From: Daldinia sp. FL1419 | Taxonomy: Eukaryota; Ascomycota; Sordariomycetes; Xylariales; Hypoxylaceae | Assembly (NCBI GenBank): GCA_025201765.1 | Contig: MU623371.1 | Span: 1-64,000 of the forward strand | DNA: 64,000 bases | Direction: 5' to 3' | Shown: positions 47,863 through 59,217 of the stretch, piece by piece | Layout: every line of letters starts with the position of its first letter | Position numbering within the stretch: position 1 is the first letter of the stretch | The notes under the pieces: model-generated | Seen by the model: only the letters and a program-made list of their open reading frames with translations | What the model was told of the DNA's origin: nothing | Databases searched by the model: none | Program-made: the position numbers and the translations under genes

Positions 47863-49071
47863 CTATCTAATAGCTGCCCATTCCTCTAGCATTTCCTCCG
47901 CCTCTGTATACTCCTCGTTACTTCGAATCGGCCCGTCTATCGCAAACTTAACGAGCCTCCTCGCAAGTCGATAGGCCGGCTCATATGCAAATCTCATGTA
48001 CTCTTCCCCAGCAGCCTTTTCAAAGGCATCCTTGAGTTCACGCGCCTCTATAGTAGGGGGGTCGTCATTAGCCGTCCTCTCATCTTCATCTTCGTCCTCT
48101 AACCAGCACCATATCCAGAGAGGTGGTACACAAGACAAAAACTGCGGACCAAATATAGCACTATCCCAATCGAGAACAGCTGGGATTATGGGTTCTTCTG
48201 GACTAGACGCCGAGTTAACTAGTATATTGCGAGGATGTAGATCTAGATGCACCAGGCTGTAAGAAACATTGTCAAACCAACCACCTGCTTCAAGCTCCCC
48301 AGCCATAGAACAAAACCGGTCTATATAACCCAATTTACAGATCGCTTTGGGTGTGTTTTCTCGGACATCTGCCATCTGGCTGTTGAAGCAGCTTAATAGT
48401 AGATCCTGAATGGGTTTGGTAGGAGCTTTGGTGCTACGATACGGCGCTTGTGAATTAGCATAGTCGAAACTGAGCGGGGCGACAGAGAACTCCGCCGTGG
48501 AATCATCGTATCCCGATGAAAACACTATGCTACCGGCCATATGGCTTTTTACAGCCAACATCTGACGGAAGATATCCCCAAATTCACGTGCGAATCTCAA
48601 TTTTTGAGCGTGATTAAGTTGGGGAAACCCCGATAGCGTATCAACACCGTCGATGCGATTTTGTATCATATAGGGGGAATCCAAGTCGTTCATGTAAGTA
48701 TCGTCGAATTTTATCACTCGTGGTACCGGTATTTCCGTATGTCGTTCGAGAAATCGCAGGTTGGCAACATCGCGGTCTACTTGTGAATCCTCAAATCGGG
48801 GTAGTCGTAAGATATATCGCACCTCCTTACAGTCTAAACAGCTATACCCTCGTCGCGTCATGCCAATGATCCGGTTGAATCCACCTCCCTGCATTCTTTC
48901 TATAGTTATGTCGTTAAACCATGTATTGGGCCATACATCATTTAACGCAAAGACTAGGACAGTTAACTGAAATGTCTCAAATTCCTCATGGTCCCACATG
49001 ACCGTTGAGGAATCCGAACACACCGACGAATCCGATAACGAGTAGTACGTAGAAGATGATGATGATGACAT
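47863..49071 (-). CDS. APH-fold phosphotransferase-like protein
   Basis: Intronless, 402 residues, of the aminoglycoside phosphotransferase/choline-kinase-like protein kinase fold common in fungi. An N-terminal Ser-rich stretch is followed by the N-lobe (RMQGGGFNRIIGM, a glycine-rich nucleotide loop; YILRLPR). The catalytic loop LVHLDLHPRNILV lies at about residues 270-282, with H-x-D-x4-N intact. The metal-binding AVLDWDSAIFGP is at about 296-307. C-terminal helices are acidic. Most fungal members have unknown small-molecule substrates, and antibiotic resistance should not be inferred. The start chosen is the first ATG of the frame. It is only ~1 kb from the PAP2 gene and on the same strand, with no sign of co-transcription. 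Confidence 0.9.
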   Translation of the reverse strand: MSSSSSSTYYSLSDSSVCSDSSTVMWDHEEFETFQLTVLVFALNDVWPNTWFNDITIERMQGGGFNRIIGMTRRGYSCLDCKEVRYILRLPRFEDSQVDRDVANLRFLERHTEIPVPRVIKFDDTYMNDLDSPYMIQNRIDGVDTLSGFPQLNHAQKLRFAREFGDIFRQMLAVKSHMAGSIVFSSGYDDSTAEFSVAPLSFDYANSQAPYRSTKAPTKPIQDLLLSCFNSQMADVRENTPKAICKLGYIDRFCSMAGELEAGGWFDNVSYSLVHLDLHPRNILVNSASSPEEPIIPAVLDWDSAIFGPQFLSCVPPLWIWCWLEDEDEDERTANDDPPTIEARELKDAFEKAAGEEYMRFAYEPAYRLARRLVKFAIDGPIRSNEEYTEAEEMLEEWAAIR

Positions 49072-50123
49072 TTTGGTAGGTATAGCGATTAATTACGATG
49101 TTCATAGTTATCCCAATCTGCAAAGTAGTACTTATAAACGCAGAAAGGGTAAAGAAATCGAGGGCTATTAAAATCAAGCCTTTATTGAAAGGGTTACCAG
49201 AGCTAGTTCTAAGTACTATGAGCAATTGACCCAACCATCAACGCGTCTAAGTTGATCTCTTTGTGTATATCCAAAATTTATAGTAACATAGCGGATAAAA
49301 TAAGGCTCATCTCTTTGTTTTTATCAATTACAATGTCTAACAAAGTTCAAAGGCCCCATATCACAACTACTACCTCCAAAGGTCCATTGTTCAAAGACCA
49401 TGCGAGAACTCCGATTAAGAGTCAAGAAGCAAAACAAAGACATACGGATATTACCCCTTGCCAACGTCAAATCGTCGATTGTCTCTAATTAGCTACCTAG
49501 TCACCGCACGGGACCTGCTGGCAAGCGCGCTCAATAGGCACTTATTGTGGGGAGCTTAGGATAGTAGGTAAATAAGATGCCTAACTCGCATGCCGCCATG
49601 AAACTTATACTTGGACAATCCCAAATTTATTTATTGTAGCCGAAGTAAAGGGCAAGTCTACCTCTGTATCGTATCTAAGCACCCCCGGGTGTTGACTGCG
49701 CCGTAGCTAACCAAAGTACACAATGGTAACTTCGTAGTTAGGCCAGGTCTTAATCTGGTTTGTCGGTTTGCCAAGATTGTGATCGAGATTGATTTGATGG
49801 TCCAGACCAATATTGCTATAAATAGCTCAGGGTAGTGGAATCTCGTCAGGTTAACGAAACTGGTCAAGAATGTGTATGAAATCGGTTGGTTGACTGGCAT
49901 CAGAAAGGTTTACTTCTTACGAAGTCCTATTGAACAGATAAACATTATGGTTCGGCTTTAATAAATTAAATTATAATGTATCCTAAGTAATATGACTTCA
50001 TTTACTAGTCCTTGAAATGGTATTATGCGCCCTGTCTGCTCTCGTCTCCATCTTTCCCACGATCCGTAAACTTTTATTCCTCGTCGTAAATCATTAAACC
50101 ATGGCCATTAGATGTATAATAAC
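49072..50123. other. Intergenic region, APH-like to PAP2
   Basis: A 52-codon frame from ATG 49332 (MSNKVQRPHITTTTSKG) inside 49252-49488 is Thr/Lys-rich and unsupported. An 80-codon minus frame at 49658-49900 is also unsupported. The last ~150 bp is probably the PAP2 3' UTR. Confidence 0.5.
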
Positions 50124-51310
50124 TTATACCATATCATCCCCTCTTCGTGCAGCGCCGCTTCCAACTGGCTTCCTCTGGAAACCAGTTACACCACCGTGGT
50201 TGTTGGTAGTGTGCGCATTACCGCCGTAACCCGAAGCTCCAGCACCCCATCCGGCCCTGCGCGTGAATAGAGCATCCATGAGCTCAACGCTGTCGTAGGT
50301 GTATAGACACGCCTGGCCACGGTGAAGGGGAACGTGGTTCCAGCGCCAATCCCAAATCGCGGCGTAGCACATGCGGTATGCCGAAAAAGCCATAACAGTG
50401 CCGATGATGGCGCCCGCCACGACGTCATACCAATTGTGGAACTCGTCGATGGTCAGCGCGCCAGCGATAAGCGTCGCTCCTAGCACCGGGGCGTAGATCG
50501 CCACTAGCTTCCACATCGCTGGGTGGTAGTTCGCGAAGACCTTTAGCTTAGCGTTAAGGTATAGGTATAGATATACGAATCCTGCGAATGCGGCCGTGCT
50601 GTGACCCGAAGGAAATGACTCGAGGGAGTCGTTAATGAGGCTCTCGTCACCCGTGCAAATTTCCGTCGTGTAGTAGATATTCGAAAAGCCGGCGGCGTTG
50701 TAGCCTGCGCCCTTAACACCGGGGGCGTTGCTTGCGAGTCTCACGTCGGGCTGGCACACAGCAAGGAAGTGAGGACGTAGACCGCCGATAAGCCATTTTA
50801 AGAATACTTGAAAAACAGCAGCTGTGATGAGAGAGTATAGAAGCCCGATGACACCGTTGTTGACATCCCAGAAAGATCGCACTCGGATCTGCATGAGTAG
50901 GATAACCACGATCGGGATGACAGCCGACAAGAACGCAGCTAGCCAGATGGGAATGATCTCCTTACGGAGGGGGTAGGCGAATTCGGGATATACGACCTCG
51001 CCGTCTGAAAATGTTACAGCGAATGATCGAGTCGGAGCTGGTTTCGCCTCGTACACCTTAGAAGTAATGTTAATATTGTATATAAAACCACCAACTAACA
51101 CGATCACAGACTGTATAAACTTACTCCAAGTCCTATCGCACCCATGCAGATCATGGTGATAATATCGAGCCATGTGACTTTTAGCCACTGACCAAAACTC
51201 GGGCGAACCGCCATAGGATAAGCCGTTGTGTCGTTGACGTGTCTATTCTGGTGTCCATTAGTCGGACTGGTGGTTGCTCCGTCGGCATGGCGGCGGTTGA
51301 AGAAACCCAT
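50124..51310 (-). CDS. PAP2-family lipid phosphate phosphatase (DPP1-like)
   Basis: An integral-membrane phosphatase removing phosphate from phosphatidate or diacylglycerol pyrophosphate. Exons are 51125-51310 and 50124-51056, giving 372 residues. The 68-bp intron (GTAAGT...TCTAAG) joins CMGAIGLG to VYEAKPAPTRSF, a join conserved in the family. Motif C1 is KWLIGGLRP (K-x6-RP) and C2 is FPSGH. C3 reads LTIDEFHNWYD: the catalytic His and following Asp are kept, but the usual preceding Ser-Arg pair is absent. About six hydrophobic segments are visible (for example IPIWLAAFLSAVIPIVVILL). The C-terminus is Gly/Asn-rich and polar. The start at 51310 (MGFFNRRH) is preferred over the upstream in-frame ATG at 51340 because MGFF begins many relatives. 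Confidence 0.94.
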
Positions 51311-52193
51311 TTTGGATGATATAAGGCTGAGTCGGCTCAACCGTTTGCGTTGCTAGGAGAATACGGTGGTTTGGCGTGCGCGAGCGAGACCTTAGGTAGT
51401 TATTCGAGTCCCGAAAGGGGATGCTCGAAACTCGCAAAGGGGTTAAGGGTGATAGCGTACGAGGTTGAAGCTGAGTGAAGTTCAATTAGTAAACTCCGAA
51501 CCAGCCCGTCTTATAAATATAAGTTTGTAAATACATCACAGCATATCGTAAAAGCGTTTTCGTTCCTATACGTTAAGAGTTGACGTCATGATGAAGCTGT
51601 TCAAGCATGACATGGTTGCAACGTAAATCGACTAGAATCTAGTCGGCACATGAACCGAGTAACAAAAACGACCCGGGGGTTATAGATGGCGGTTTATGCT
51701 ACAAGGTAGGTAGTAAACGAGTCCAATCATTTAACATCTAGTTAGCGAATGGAAACGTAGAATCGCGATGTGTCGGGCTCTGTTAGGTAAATTGAAGCAT
51801 TTTGTTCGTATTAGTTGTTTGATATCGTCTCCATCCGTTTGTGAAATATGAAATGCGATTCGTCAACCCCGGAATTGGACGTCATGGACGTGGAAAAACT
51901 TGGCACGACTTGGCAAATGCTTGTCTAATTACCGAATCGAGTAATCGGCGATCTTAAAGAGCATGCTCGAAGCCATCACGAAAATAATAATAGAGACTTT
52001 TATCCAGGCGATATTTTCTATTGTCTTAATAAATTATTTATTATAGCTGCACGGATTCCAGCGAGATGTAGATTTGTCGCCAACAACACAGAACGGAACA
52101 AATAAAAATATTATCGTTGATTATTCGCAAGACTCGAAGCCAAGGGCCGCGATCTCAGCATAAGTCAACTAACTAGATGGCGTTAGTTCCGCT
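51311..52193. other. Intergenic region upstream of PAP2
   Basis: Presumed PAP2 promoter, then DNA without a recognisable gene. A repeated TTTATTA-type AT patch lies near 52028-52042. Confidence 0.5.
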
Positions 52194-52467
52194 GCAGGCG
52201 GGCGTCAAAAAAGGTGGCGCACTCCCCTACTAAATATCAACATAATGTTTAATACTTCTTATTAAATACTATATCTATAATTATAATATACACATTAAAG
52301 TAAAAAGTCAAAGAAAATATCATATTAATATTTATTCAATTTCATATATTATATTAATTTTAATTGATTTTTTAGAGATTTATAGCATTATTTAATTGTT
52401 GGTTAAACATATGACAATATTGTATACTTTGGTAGGGAGTGCGCCAGCTTTTTTGACGCCCGCCTGC
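52194..52467. mobile_element. MITE, 274 bp, ~33-bp terminal inverted repeats
   Basis: The left end GCAGGCGGGCGTCAAAAAAG, followed by GTGGCGCACTCCC, is matched on the complement at 52436-52467 with one mismatch. GCT stands directly outside both ends, a possible 3-bp target duplication. The GC-rich ends enclose a strongly AT-rich interior with no reading frame. Non-autonomous; superfamily not assigned. Confidence 0.82.
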
Positions 52468-53374
52468 GCTGGAAGGATCACCAGGGTCCCTAAAGCCATA
52501 GCCTAATCTTTCGAGACGGGAACTAAAATCAAGGCTTGGATTCCCTGAATTTGGGCCCTATTCGGAAAACACGGCATCGTAGCAAAGAAAATTTGAAATT
52601 ATTCGCATCATTTCTTCACGTCGTCCAGGGGATTCTCATCAAGGCATTCATGTTTTCCGAGGTGCATGACGTTCTCAGGAGTTAGATCCAACGTGAGCAA
52701 CATGAGAAATACCAGATATCTGATATCACATAGGTACCTAGGTAGGTAGTCTTTTCAAACAATGCGTATCTCATTATACTCCTTAATTCAGCTTCAAGTC
52801 GATTTATTAGTCGGTGGACCTCCATAGATGCGCTTCTAACCTACCTGCCTACGTTAGTTCTTTGCGTCCTAAATCTCCACTGCAGTGAAGAAGAAAAAAA
52901 GAAAAAAAGAAGAAAATGCGAAGCGACGATAAGTTAAATTAAAACTAAAAGCGTTGGAAACACACACCTGGAATACTCTTTTCAGGGAGACTTATCCCTC
53001 TAAACCCCCCCTCGATCCAGTGCTTCCCGCTCATACCCCTTTTATCTCAGCGCAACATGAGCCCTAATGTCACATTACCAGATATATTATAACGGTTACC
53101 AGTCCAATAATTTAATAATCTTTAGTTTTACGCATCCGCATAATTATATCTAATATACAAACGAGTCTATAGGATATCGTCCGCCCGTCGTCGAGTCGTT
53201 AACGTGTCTAATAAATAATGTACAGAAGAGCCACCGTAACGATCCTAATATGCTTATTAGATGCTCCGTCGCATCGCATATTCCATTTCGAAAATATTCG
53301 CTTCCTTGGTATAAAATCCAGTCATGGCCAGCCAAACTCCAATACCAAACTAGACGATGGGTAAAATAGGCCTT
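52468..53374. other. Intergenic region, MITE to SDR gene
   Basis: Contains TAGGTACCTAGGTAGGTAG at 52731-52749, and an A/G-only tract at 52887-52916. No gene; the 61-codon minus frame at 53150-53335 is unsupported. Confidence 0.55.
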
Positions 53375-54777
53375 CTACCATGCCGTGTGGCCACCGTCGA
53401 TGACAAGATTGTTCCCAGTCATGAAGCTACTAGCGTTGCTGAGCAGGAATAGGGCAGCACCCTTGAACTCGGTAGTCTCTGCTAATCGGCCCACTATAAC
53501 ACACTCACGTTAGATACTATTCAGGAACATACGGATTTTCAAGATATGGCGACATACTCATATTCTCCTTTTCCCAAGTCTCGCGAAGACCAGGAACCTC
53601 CTCGAAGTTCTTGAGAACCATGGGCGTCAAGATGTGTCCGGGACTAATGCAGTTTACCCGGATGCCTCCCGTGCCGTCTTTTCGGATGGGGCTCCATTCC
53701 ATAGCCAAGTTACGAGCTAATTGAATCACGGCAGCTTTCGAAGAGTTGTATACCTTTATTTCGAGTTAGCGCGCCGCCGATAAGAGGTAGAATGGTGTAA
53801 AAAGAGGTAATATAAGCTATTATTCGCCAAGCCATGGCGTAGTGCCAAATTGTATCCGTTATAAAAGGGGTAAAAGGGGACATGAGGTAGCTTTTAGGTC
53901 TACTTACGGGCGACAAGAGTCCTTTATTAGCGATGGTTCCGGACATACTCGCAATGAAGCACATGCTACCGTGGATCTTGTACTTGAACATTTGGCGGGC
54001 CGCACTCGTAGCTGTCATCATCACACCCGTGTAGTTGATATCCATCATCCGATTCACTTCATCTCTTGTCCTAGTGAATACATTAGCAAGTTAGTCTTTT
54101 TAACACGCGCGATCCCAAACGAACCATTCTTCAGCAGGGGATAGATGCTGAACACCGGCTGCCGCGATAACACCATCTAGGCGTTCATGCTTGTCTGCTA
54201 TGGCTGCAATAGTCCGGTCAAGCCCCTCCGTATCCTGTACGTCTTGCTGCTTGTAGTAGAGAGAGCCTCCAAACATCTCGGCTCGTCGTGCAACTTCGTC
54301 CCAACCTTGATCTGCTTCCGGTTCACGATCGAAGCAATAAACTACATTTTATCACGTAAGCAAGTCAAGCTCGAGGTAAGATGCCAAGGGTGTTGGTGCG
54401 GGCGTGGCGGGCATACCTTTTCCTCCCGTTTCCGCCAGTGCTTCCGCCAACGTTAATCCAAGTCCTCTGGCGCCTCCCGTCACGATAAATACTTTCCCGC
54501 TGAGGTCGAAATCCGCTAACTTCTTCTGGCCGATATTCTCGCCGGGGTTTGGCGCAATCCCGACTGTAGGATTTTCTCTCGAGTCGGGCGGCTTGGGGAC
54601 CGTGTTGGTTTTCCGATTGAATTCGGCCATGGCGCTTGAAGTCGGCGCGGTGTAAGTTGGGTGTGAAGAATGAATTGATCTAAACTGTGTAGTGGGAGTG
54701 GTAGTAAGACTAGTTTTTGTAAAAGTAGATGATGCGCGGTAGCACCGCCTGCTGAGAGCTCTTGCACAGAGAGACAT
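53375..54777 (-). CDS. Short-chain dehydrogenase/reductase with N-terminal presequence
   Basis: A classical NAD(P)-dependent SDR resembling fungal D-arabinitol/sorbitol dehydrogenase-type enzymes; the polyol substrate is inferred. Five exons: 54417-54777, 54125-54341, 53908-54070, 53558-53753 and 53375-53493 (351 residues). Introns of 75, 54, 154 and 64 bp all have GT-AG ends and preserve frame. The first ~48 residues (MSLCARALSRRCYRASSTFT...) are rich in Arg, Ser and Thr and lack acidic residues, a mitochondrial-targeting shape. The cofactor loop TGGARGLG is at 100-107. AAAG (180-183) replaces the usual NNAG, as in this subfamily. Active-site Ser is in IASMSG (Ser234 or Ser236). Tyr249 and Lys253 are in VYNSSK, exactly after the third intron. 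The C-terminus FMTGNNLVIDGGHTAW is typical. Confidence 0.93.
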
Positions 54778-56723
54778 ATTTATTATAAGTTTCTGAGCTG
54801 GTAAGCAACTTTGCGTGAATGGAAATAATAGCGAAGATCAGTTGATATTCATGAAGTTTATGAAGTTCCAGTACCTCATATATAAAGGGGCACGTTTGTT
54901 TGACGACATACAATAACCGGGCAGGATGGTCCGTATACGGCGACGTGCAGTGAGCGCGAATCTACTAATGCTGACTTTCTAATACGGATGTCATCCGCGT
55001 AATAGTGCAAAGACGTTTATCCCGGGGGCTTTTTGCCTTGCCAAAACGGATCCAAGTCCCGAGCAAGCCCCAAGCGAAGCTGATCAGTGGCTCCAAAAGA
55101 TTTCATCGCCATCCTGACTGTCCCGTTTAACGACCTTGATCTGTAAGTCGTGTATCGACCAATCATTGTCAATAATACAGCCTATGATATGGAGCTAGAT
55201 AGTTCCCCAACGGGCTTTGCGTCAAAACGAAGACGCAGTCCTGACGTCTGACAAGAGGCGAAGCATGGAATTCAGTTCAAATTCTTGAAATCCCATCAAA
55301 CCGGATCCATTTTCATTTATTCCCGTTTCAGGGTCCACATGGACCGAGAGAACCAACGCGTCGGAGCCTATCTGAATATACAAGTGTTTAGACATAAAAT
55401 ACTATGAAAGTACGTGTTAATGACGTTAAGTCGGGACATTACCGAATCTCGTTCGAATAGGTCTTCTGAAGGTTCCATGTCAGATAGGATCCCTACAGTT
55501 GGTAAAGCTTCTTGGCCAATCGAAAATCATGCTAGTTGATATGTAACAGGGCAGCGCTCCCGTTAAGGAGAGATCTTCAGCACCTGATCTTAGCGATCCC
55601 AGCTGGGCGTTTTCAATGGAGTCGAAAACGTGCGTCATTTACCGGAACAATTGCTCCTATTGGGCATCGCCGAGAGTAACGGTCTAGATTCTAAATTCTG
55701 TAGCGCAAACGGGAAGATGGATCAAGGTTACAAGCCACAAAACGAGTTGTCTCTTCGAGCTGAGAAATGTAGCCAATTCAACCTTAAGAACTAGGCTACA
55801 ATTCTCAGGTGCAATTCAAAAATACGAGTCCAAAACGAAAAATATATGTGCGATGGGTAACGCGATTAAGCCAAGACTTGGTAACGTCGACATAGAGCGA
55901 CAGTACAATACTTCCCTAAGGTAATTTGTAAATACCTAGCCTAGGTATCTGGGTAGGTATCAGCCAGAACGCGTAGCATATTGCGTAAATTATTGCGGCT
56001 CTTGCTTTCGTCAGCTTTACATCACGTCAGTATAAAATAAAATTTGTTACCCACGATGACTTCAAGTTTATGGTTGGTGTTTAAGCTATCGACCTTCGAT
56101 CTCTATGGAATACCCACCGACCCGCCTATTAAAGTATTAAGGTGAGTTATTAGACTTAAATAATTCTCCGAGCTTACCCAAGGTTGACATCATGGGGCTC
56201 TACAAATTTCTACCTCCGTCCTCCACCGTCGCCCAATCCGAACCCACCGTTTATTTATATCATTACGGATTATTGGCCAACTAACAAAGTAGACATGTAA
56301 AGTATTAATCAATGATACGGTGCCTAGCTGGATACCACCCGGGCGCCACGACCCGGGGATGCGTTGTGCAGGCTTGGAATTGACGAGGTCTCATGTCTTG
56401 TCGTAAGAGAAGCTGTTCGGCGTCCACACTGGACACCAACATTGTCGCTAGTTTTTCCCAATAGATATGAGATAGAGCAAAGCGGTACTGGTCGTATGGA
56501 TATAGGATAAAAGGGTGGATATTAGAAAACGGGGGATTTGCACGCCAATCATAAGACCCGGGCATTAAAAACCGATCCCTGAGCGCCCGGACATAGTCGT
56601 CGATAAATCAATCTTCGAATTGATATCATTAGCTTTTACCGCCAAACGCCGTGCAATGACCCGCGTTATGAATCGACACCGTACCGATAATGCGCTCATA
56701 TTGAATTGTCCATTCCTAACCAT
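54778..56723. other. Intergenic region, SDR to SRP54
   Basis: Two divergent functions are possible: promoter of the SDR (TATATAAAGGGGC complement near 54878-54890) and the SRP54 3' UTR. A palindromic CCTAGCCTAGG-type motif lies at 55937-55965. An 86-codon minus frame at 56305-56565 has no known motif. No gene supported. Confidence 0.55.
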
Positions 56724-58373
56724 TTACCGCCTGCCGCCTCGTCCGCCACCCATCATACCGCCCATACCCATACTTTCCATCATCTTTTGCATGTCCATAC
56801 CTCCGGGTAATCCGCCCCCACCGCCACCAAACATCTTTGCGAGACTTGCCATGTCCGGCATGCCACCGGCACCGCCCATACTCTGTAATCGTTTTTGCAT
56901 AGCAGCCATTTGTTGTGCTTTGTTTCCGCCTCCCATTGCCTGTTGCGCTCTCTGCATATTCTTCATGCTACCACCCATCTTCTTCGCCATGCCTGCCATC
57001 ATACGTTGTTGTGTGAGCAAGTCCTCAACTTCTCTGACGCTGACGCCACTGCCGCGGGCCACTCGCGTCATACGCGTTGGCTGCTCGATAAACATCTTGC
57101 CGTCACTGTCTAACTCCTTCTCGGTCATACTATCACATATATAGATCATGCGTTTTAACCGAGCACTTGACTCTTCATCGTCCATCCCCGCCATGCCAGG
57201 TAGGTTAGACATACCAGGAATCATGCCTGCCATCTTAGACAGAGGACCCATCTTCATAATGTTACTCAACTGGTCGCGCAGATCCCTGATGGTGAAAATG
57301 CCTTCTGTTATGTGCTTAATCGTCTCCTTCTGGTCGAGCTTCAGGGATTGTACGTGTTCCACGAGACCCGCCATATCACCCATTCCTAATAGCTTGTTTA
57401 CGAATTGTTGTGGGGCGAATCTTTCTAGGTCCAGCATATGTTCTCCTGTGCCGATGAAGACGATAGGTGTATGCGTTGCCGCAACAGCAGATATAGCGCC
57501 ACCTCCACTGGCATGGCCGTCAGTCTTGGTAATGATGATGGCTCCGAAATCCGCAGCATCCTTGAAAGCCTTTGCCTGCGCTTCGGCTTGCTGACCGATA
57601 GAGGCATCAAGAACCATGATTGTCTCGTCAGGCTTGACAGCTTCTTGGATATCCACCATTTCCTGGAATAGTGCCGATTCCTGTCGGTGACGTCCGGAGG
57701 TATCGACGATGATGACCTCGAATCGTTCCTTCTTAAATTTGTCCACACCTTCTTTGGCTACCTTGGCCGGATCTGTCTCAGTTAAAGAACCATAGTACGG
57801 GATCTTAGCCTTGGTTGCGTTTTGCTTCAGTTGGTCGAAGGCACCGGCTCGGAAGGTGTCGGCGCAAACCAAGCACGATCGGAATCCCCTCGCCTGGTAA
57901 TGTCGCGCAAGTTTCGTACACGTAGTCGTTTTTCCAGCACCTTGTAAACCAACAAACATAATGACGTTCGACTTGCCCTTCTTGGGCTTAAAGGGTTCGG
58001 CATGGGGATCGACAAGTTTAACTAGCTCGTCAAAGACGGCTTTTTGGATTAGTCGTTTCTTGTTAACACCCGGTGGAAGGTCCTTGAAATTGACAGTAGA
58101 GCTAATTGAATTTTTCAGTTTGCTAACTAGTCGCACGTTAACGTCGGCTTCGAGTAGGGCACCGGATATCTCGTTGAGCATGGCTTTGAAGGCCTACAAT
58201 GTATGTTAGCGCATTTGCCCCGTAAGACGACGATATTGCGGGGTGAGACGCCGCGGAAGGGATCGCGATAGAAATCGCAGTGCAACATCGCATACCTTTT
58301 CGTCGAGATTAGGTGCTCGAGTAACATCGTGTAAAGCACCGCTGATGCGGCGACCAAGATCTTGAAGAACCAT
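56724..58373 (-). CDS. srp54: SRP54, signal recognition particle GTPase subunit
   Basis: SRP54 binds signal peptides and SRP RNA and, with its receptor, hydrolyses GTP to deliver ribosomes to the ER. Exons are 58296-58373 and 56724-58193, giving 515 residues. The 102-bp intron joins PNLDEK to AFKAMLNEI. The N domain starts MVLQDLGRRISGALHDVTRA. The G domain has GLQGAGKTTT (108-117), DTFRAGAFDQL, DTSGR and TKTDGHASGGG. The M domain contains RVARGSGVSVREVEDLLTQ and a Met/Gly-rich tail (GGMDMQKMMESMGMGGMM), expected for signal-peptide binding. All motifs are intact and the length is usual for fungi. Confidence 0.98.
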
Positions 58374-59217
58374 GATGAAAAAAGAAAAAAAAAGTTGCCG
58401 GCTACGAAGCCGTCACGGATCTTGAAAAGGTGTAGCGACCAAATACTTAGGTGGCAGATGCGATGCCCTTGACAAGGTTAACTAACCTATTGGAACGTTA
58501 GGACCCATGGACTTAGGAGGTACCTAGCTACATGCTCAGTGGGACATGGTTTTTTCGGAAGATCCAACTCCTCCGACCCCACATTGTTCCAGAACCTTGA
58601 TGTTTTTCGATGGGTAAGAAGTGATGATTAGCTAAAATGTTACTAAGTACCTCCTCACAACACCTCCCAGGCCCGCGGCTCCAAGACCTAACCTAGGTAG
58701 GTACCTCATTTGATTAGTACAATCGGAGCTGTATTCCTCCGAACTCTCCCAAACTGAACCAAACACTCGCTAGAAATGACAAATATCACCAGGAAGTTTG
58801 AAACAAGCTCTGACTCGCTACGCTAACTTGTGCCACAAGATTCTCTTCGTAGCAACTAGACCACGGATCAGTGCGAGCTTCAAACTACAATGGCCCCTAA
58901 TTGCTACCGGCCTTAAGAAATGCTACGTCCGGTAAACCCAAGGCAGCAAATTTTGAACCACCTCGAAATACTCGTCGGCCCCCTTTAGTTCTTTTCTTGT
59001 AGAATCTTCCAATCCTCTTCCTTTTATTCTCCACTCGGGTGCGCTTGTATAGAAAAGTTATCGGATATGTCTACCAGTAACAAGATCTATATAAAGGAAG
59101 CATCTTCCCTCGTTGGCAAGTAGGTATTAATTCTCAGTAGTCCAGCCAGACACATTCGAACCCAGACTTCTAGGAACCACTTGAAATATAACATACCGTT
59201 AAACTTCAAACGACAAT
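58374..59217. other. Divergent intergenic region, SRP54 and SDR2
   Basis: The two genes are divergently transcribed from this 844-bp segment. It contains ACCTAGGTAGGTACCT at 58691-58706, a TATATAAAGGA stretch at 59088-59098 about 120 bp before the SDR2 start, and no gene. Confidence 0.6.

Noticed and set aside
47863..49071. Antibiotic-resistance aminoglycoside kinase
   Set aside because: Shares the fold motifs only. Fungal genomes carry many APH-fold proteins of unknown substrate, and nothing here indicates drug specificity.
56620..57594. Long plus-strand frames (174 and 148 codons) opposite SRP54
   Set aside because: They lie exactly over the Met/Gly-rich M domain and G domain of SRP54 on the other strand. 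Proline-rich antisense reading is the expected artefact.
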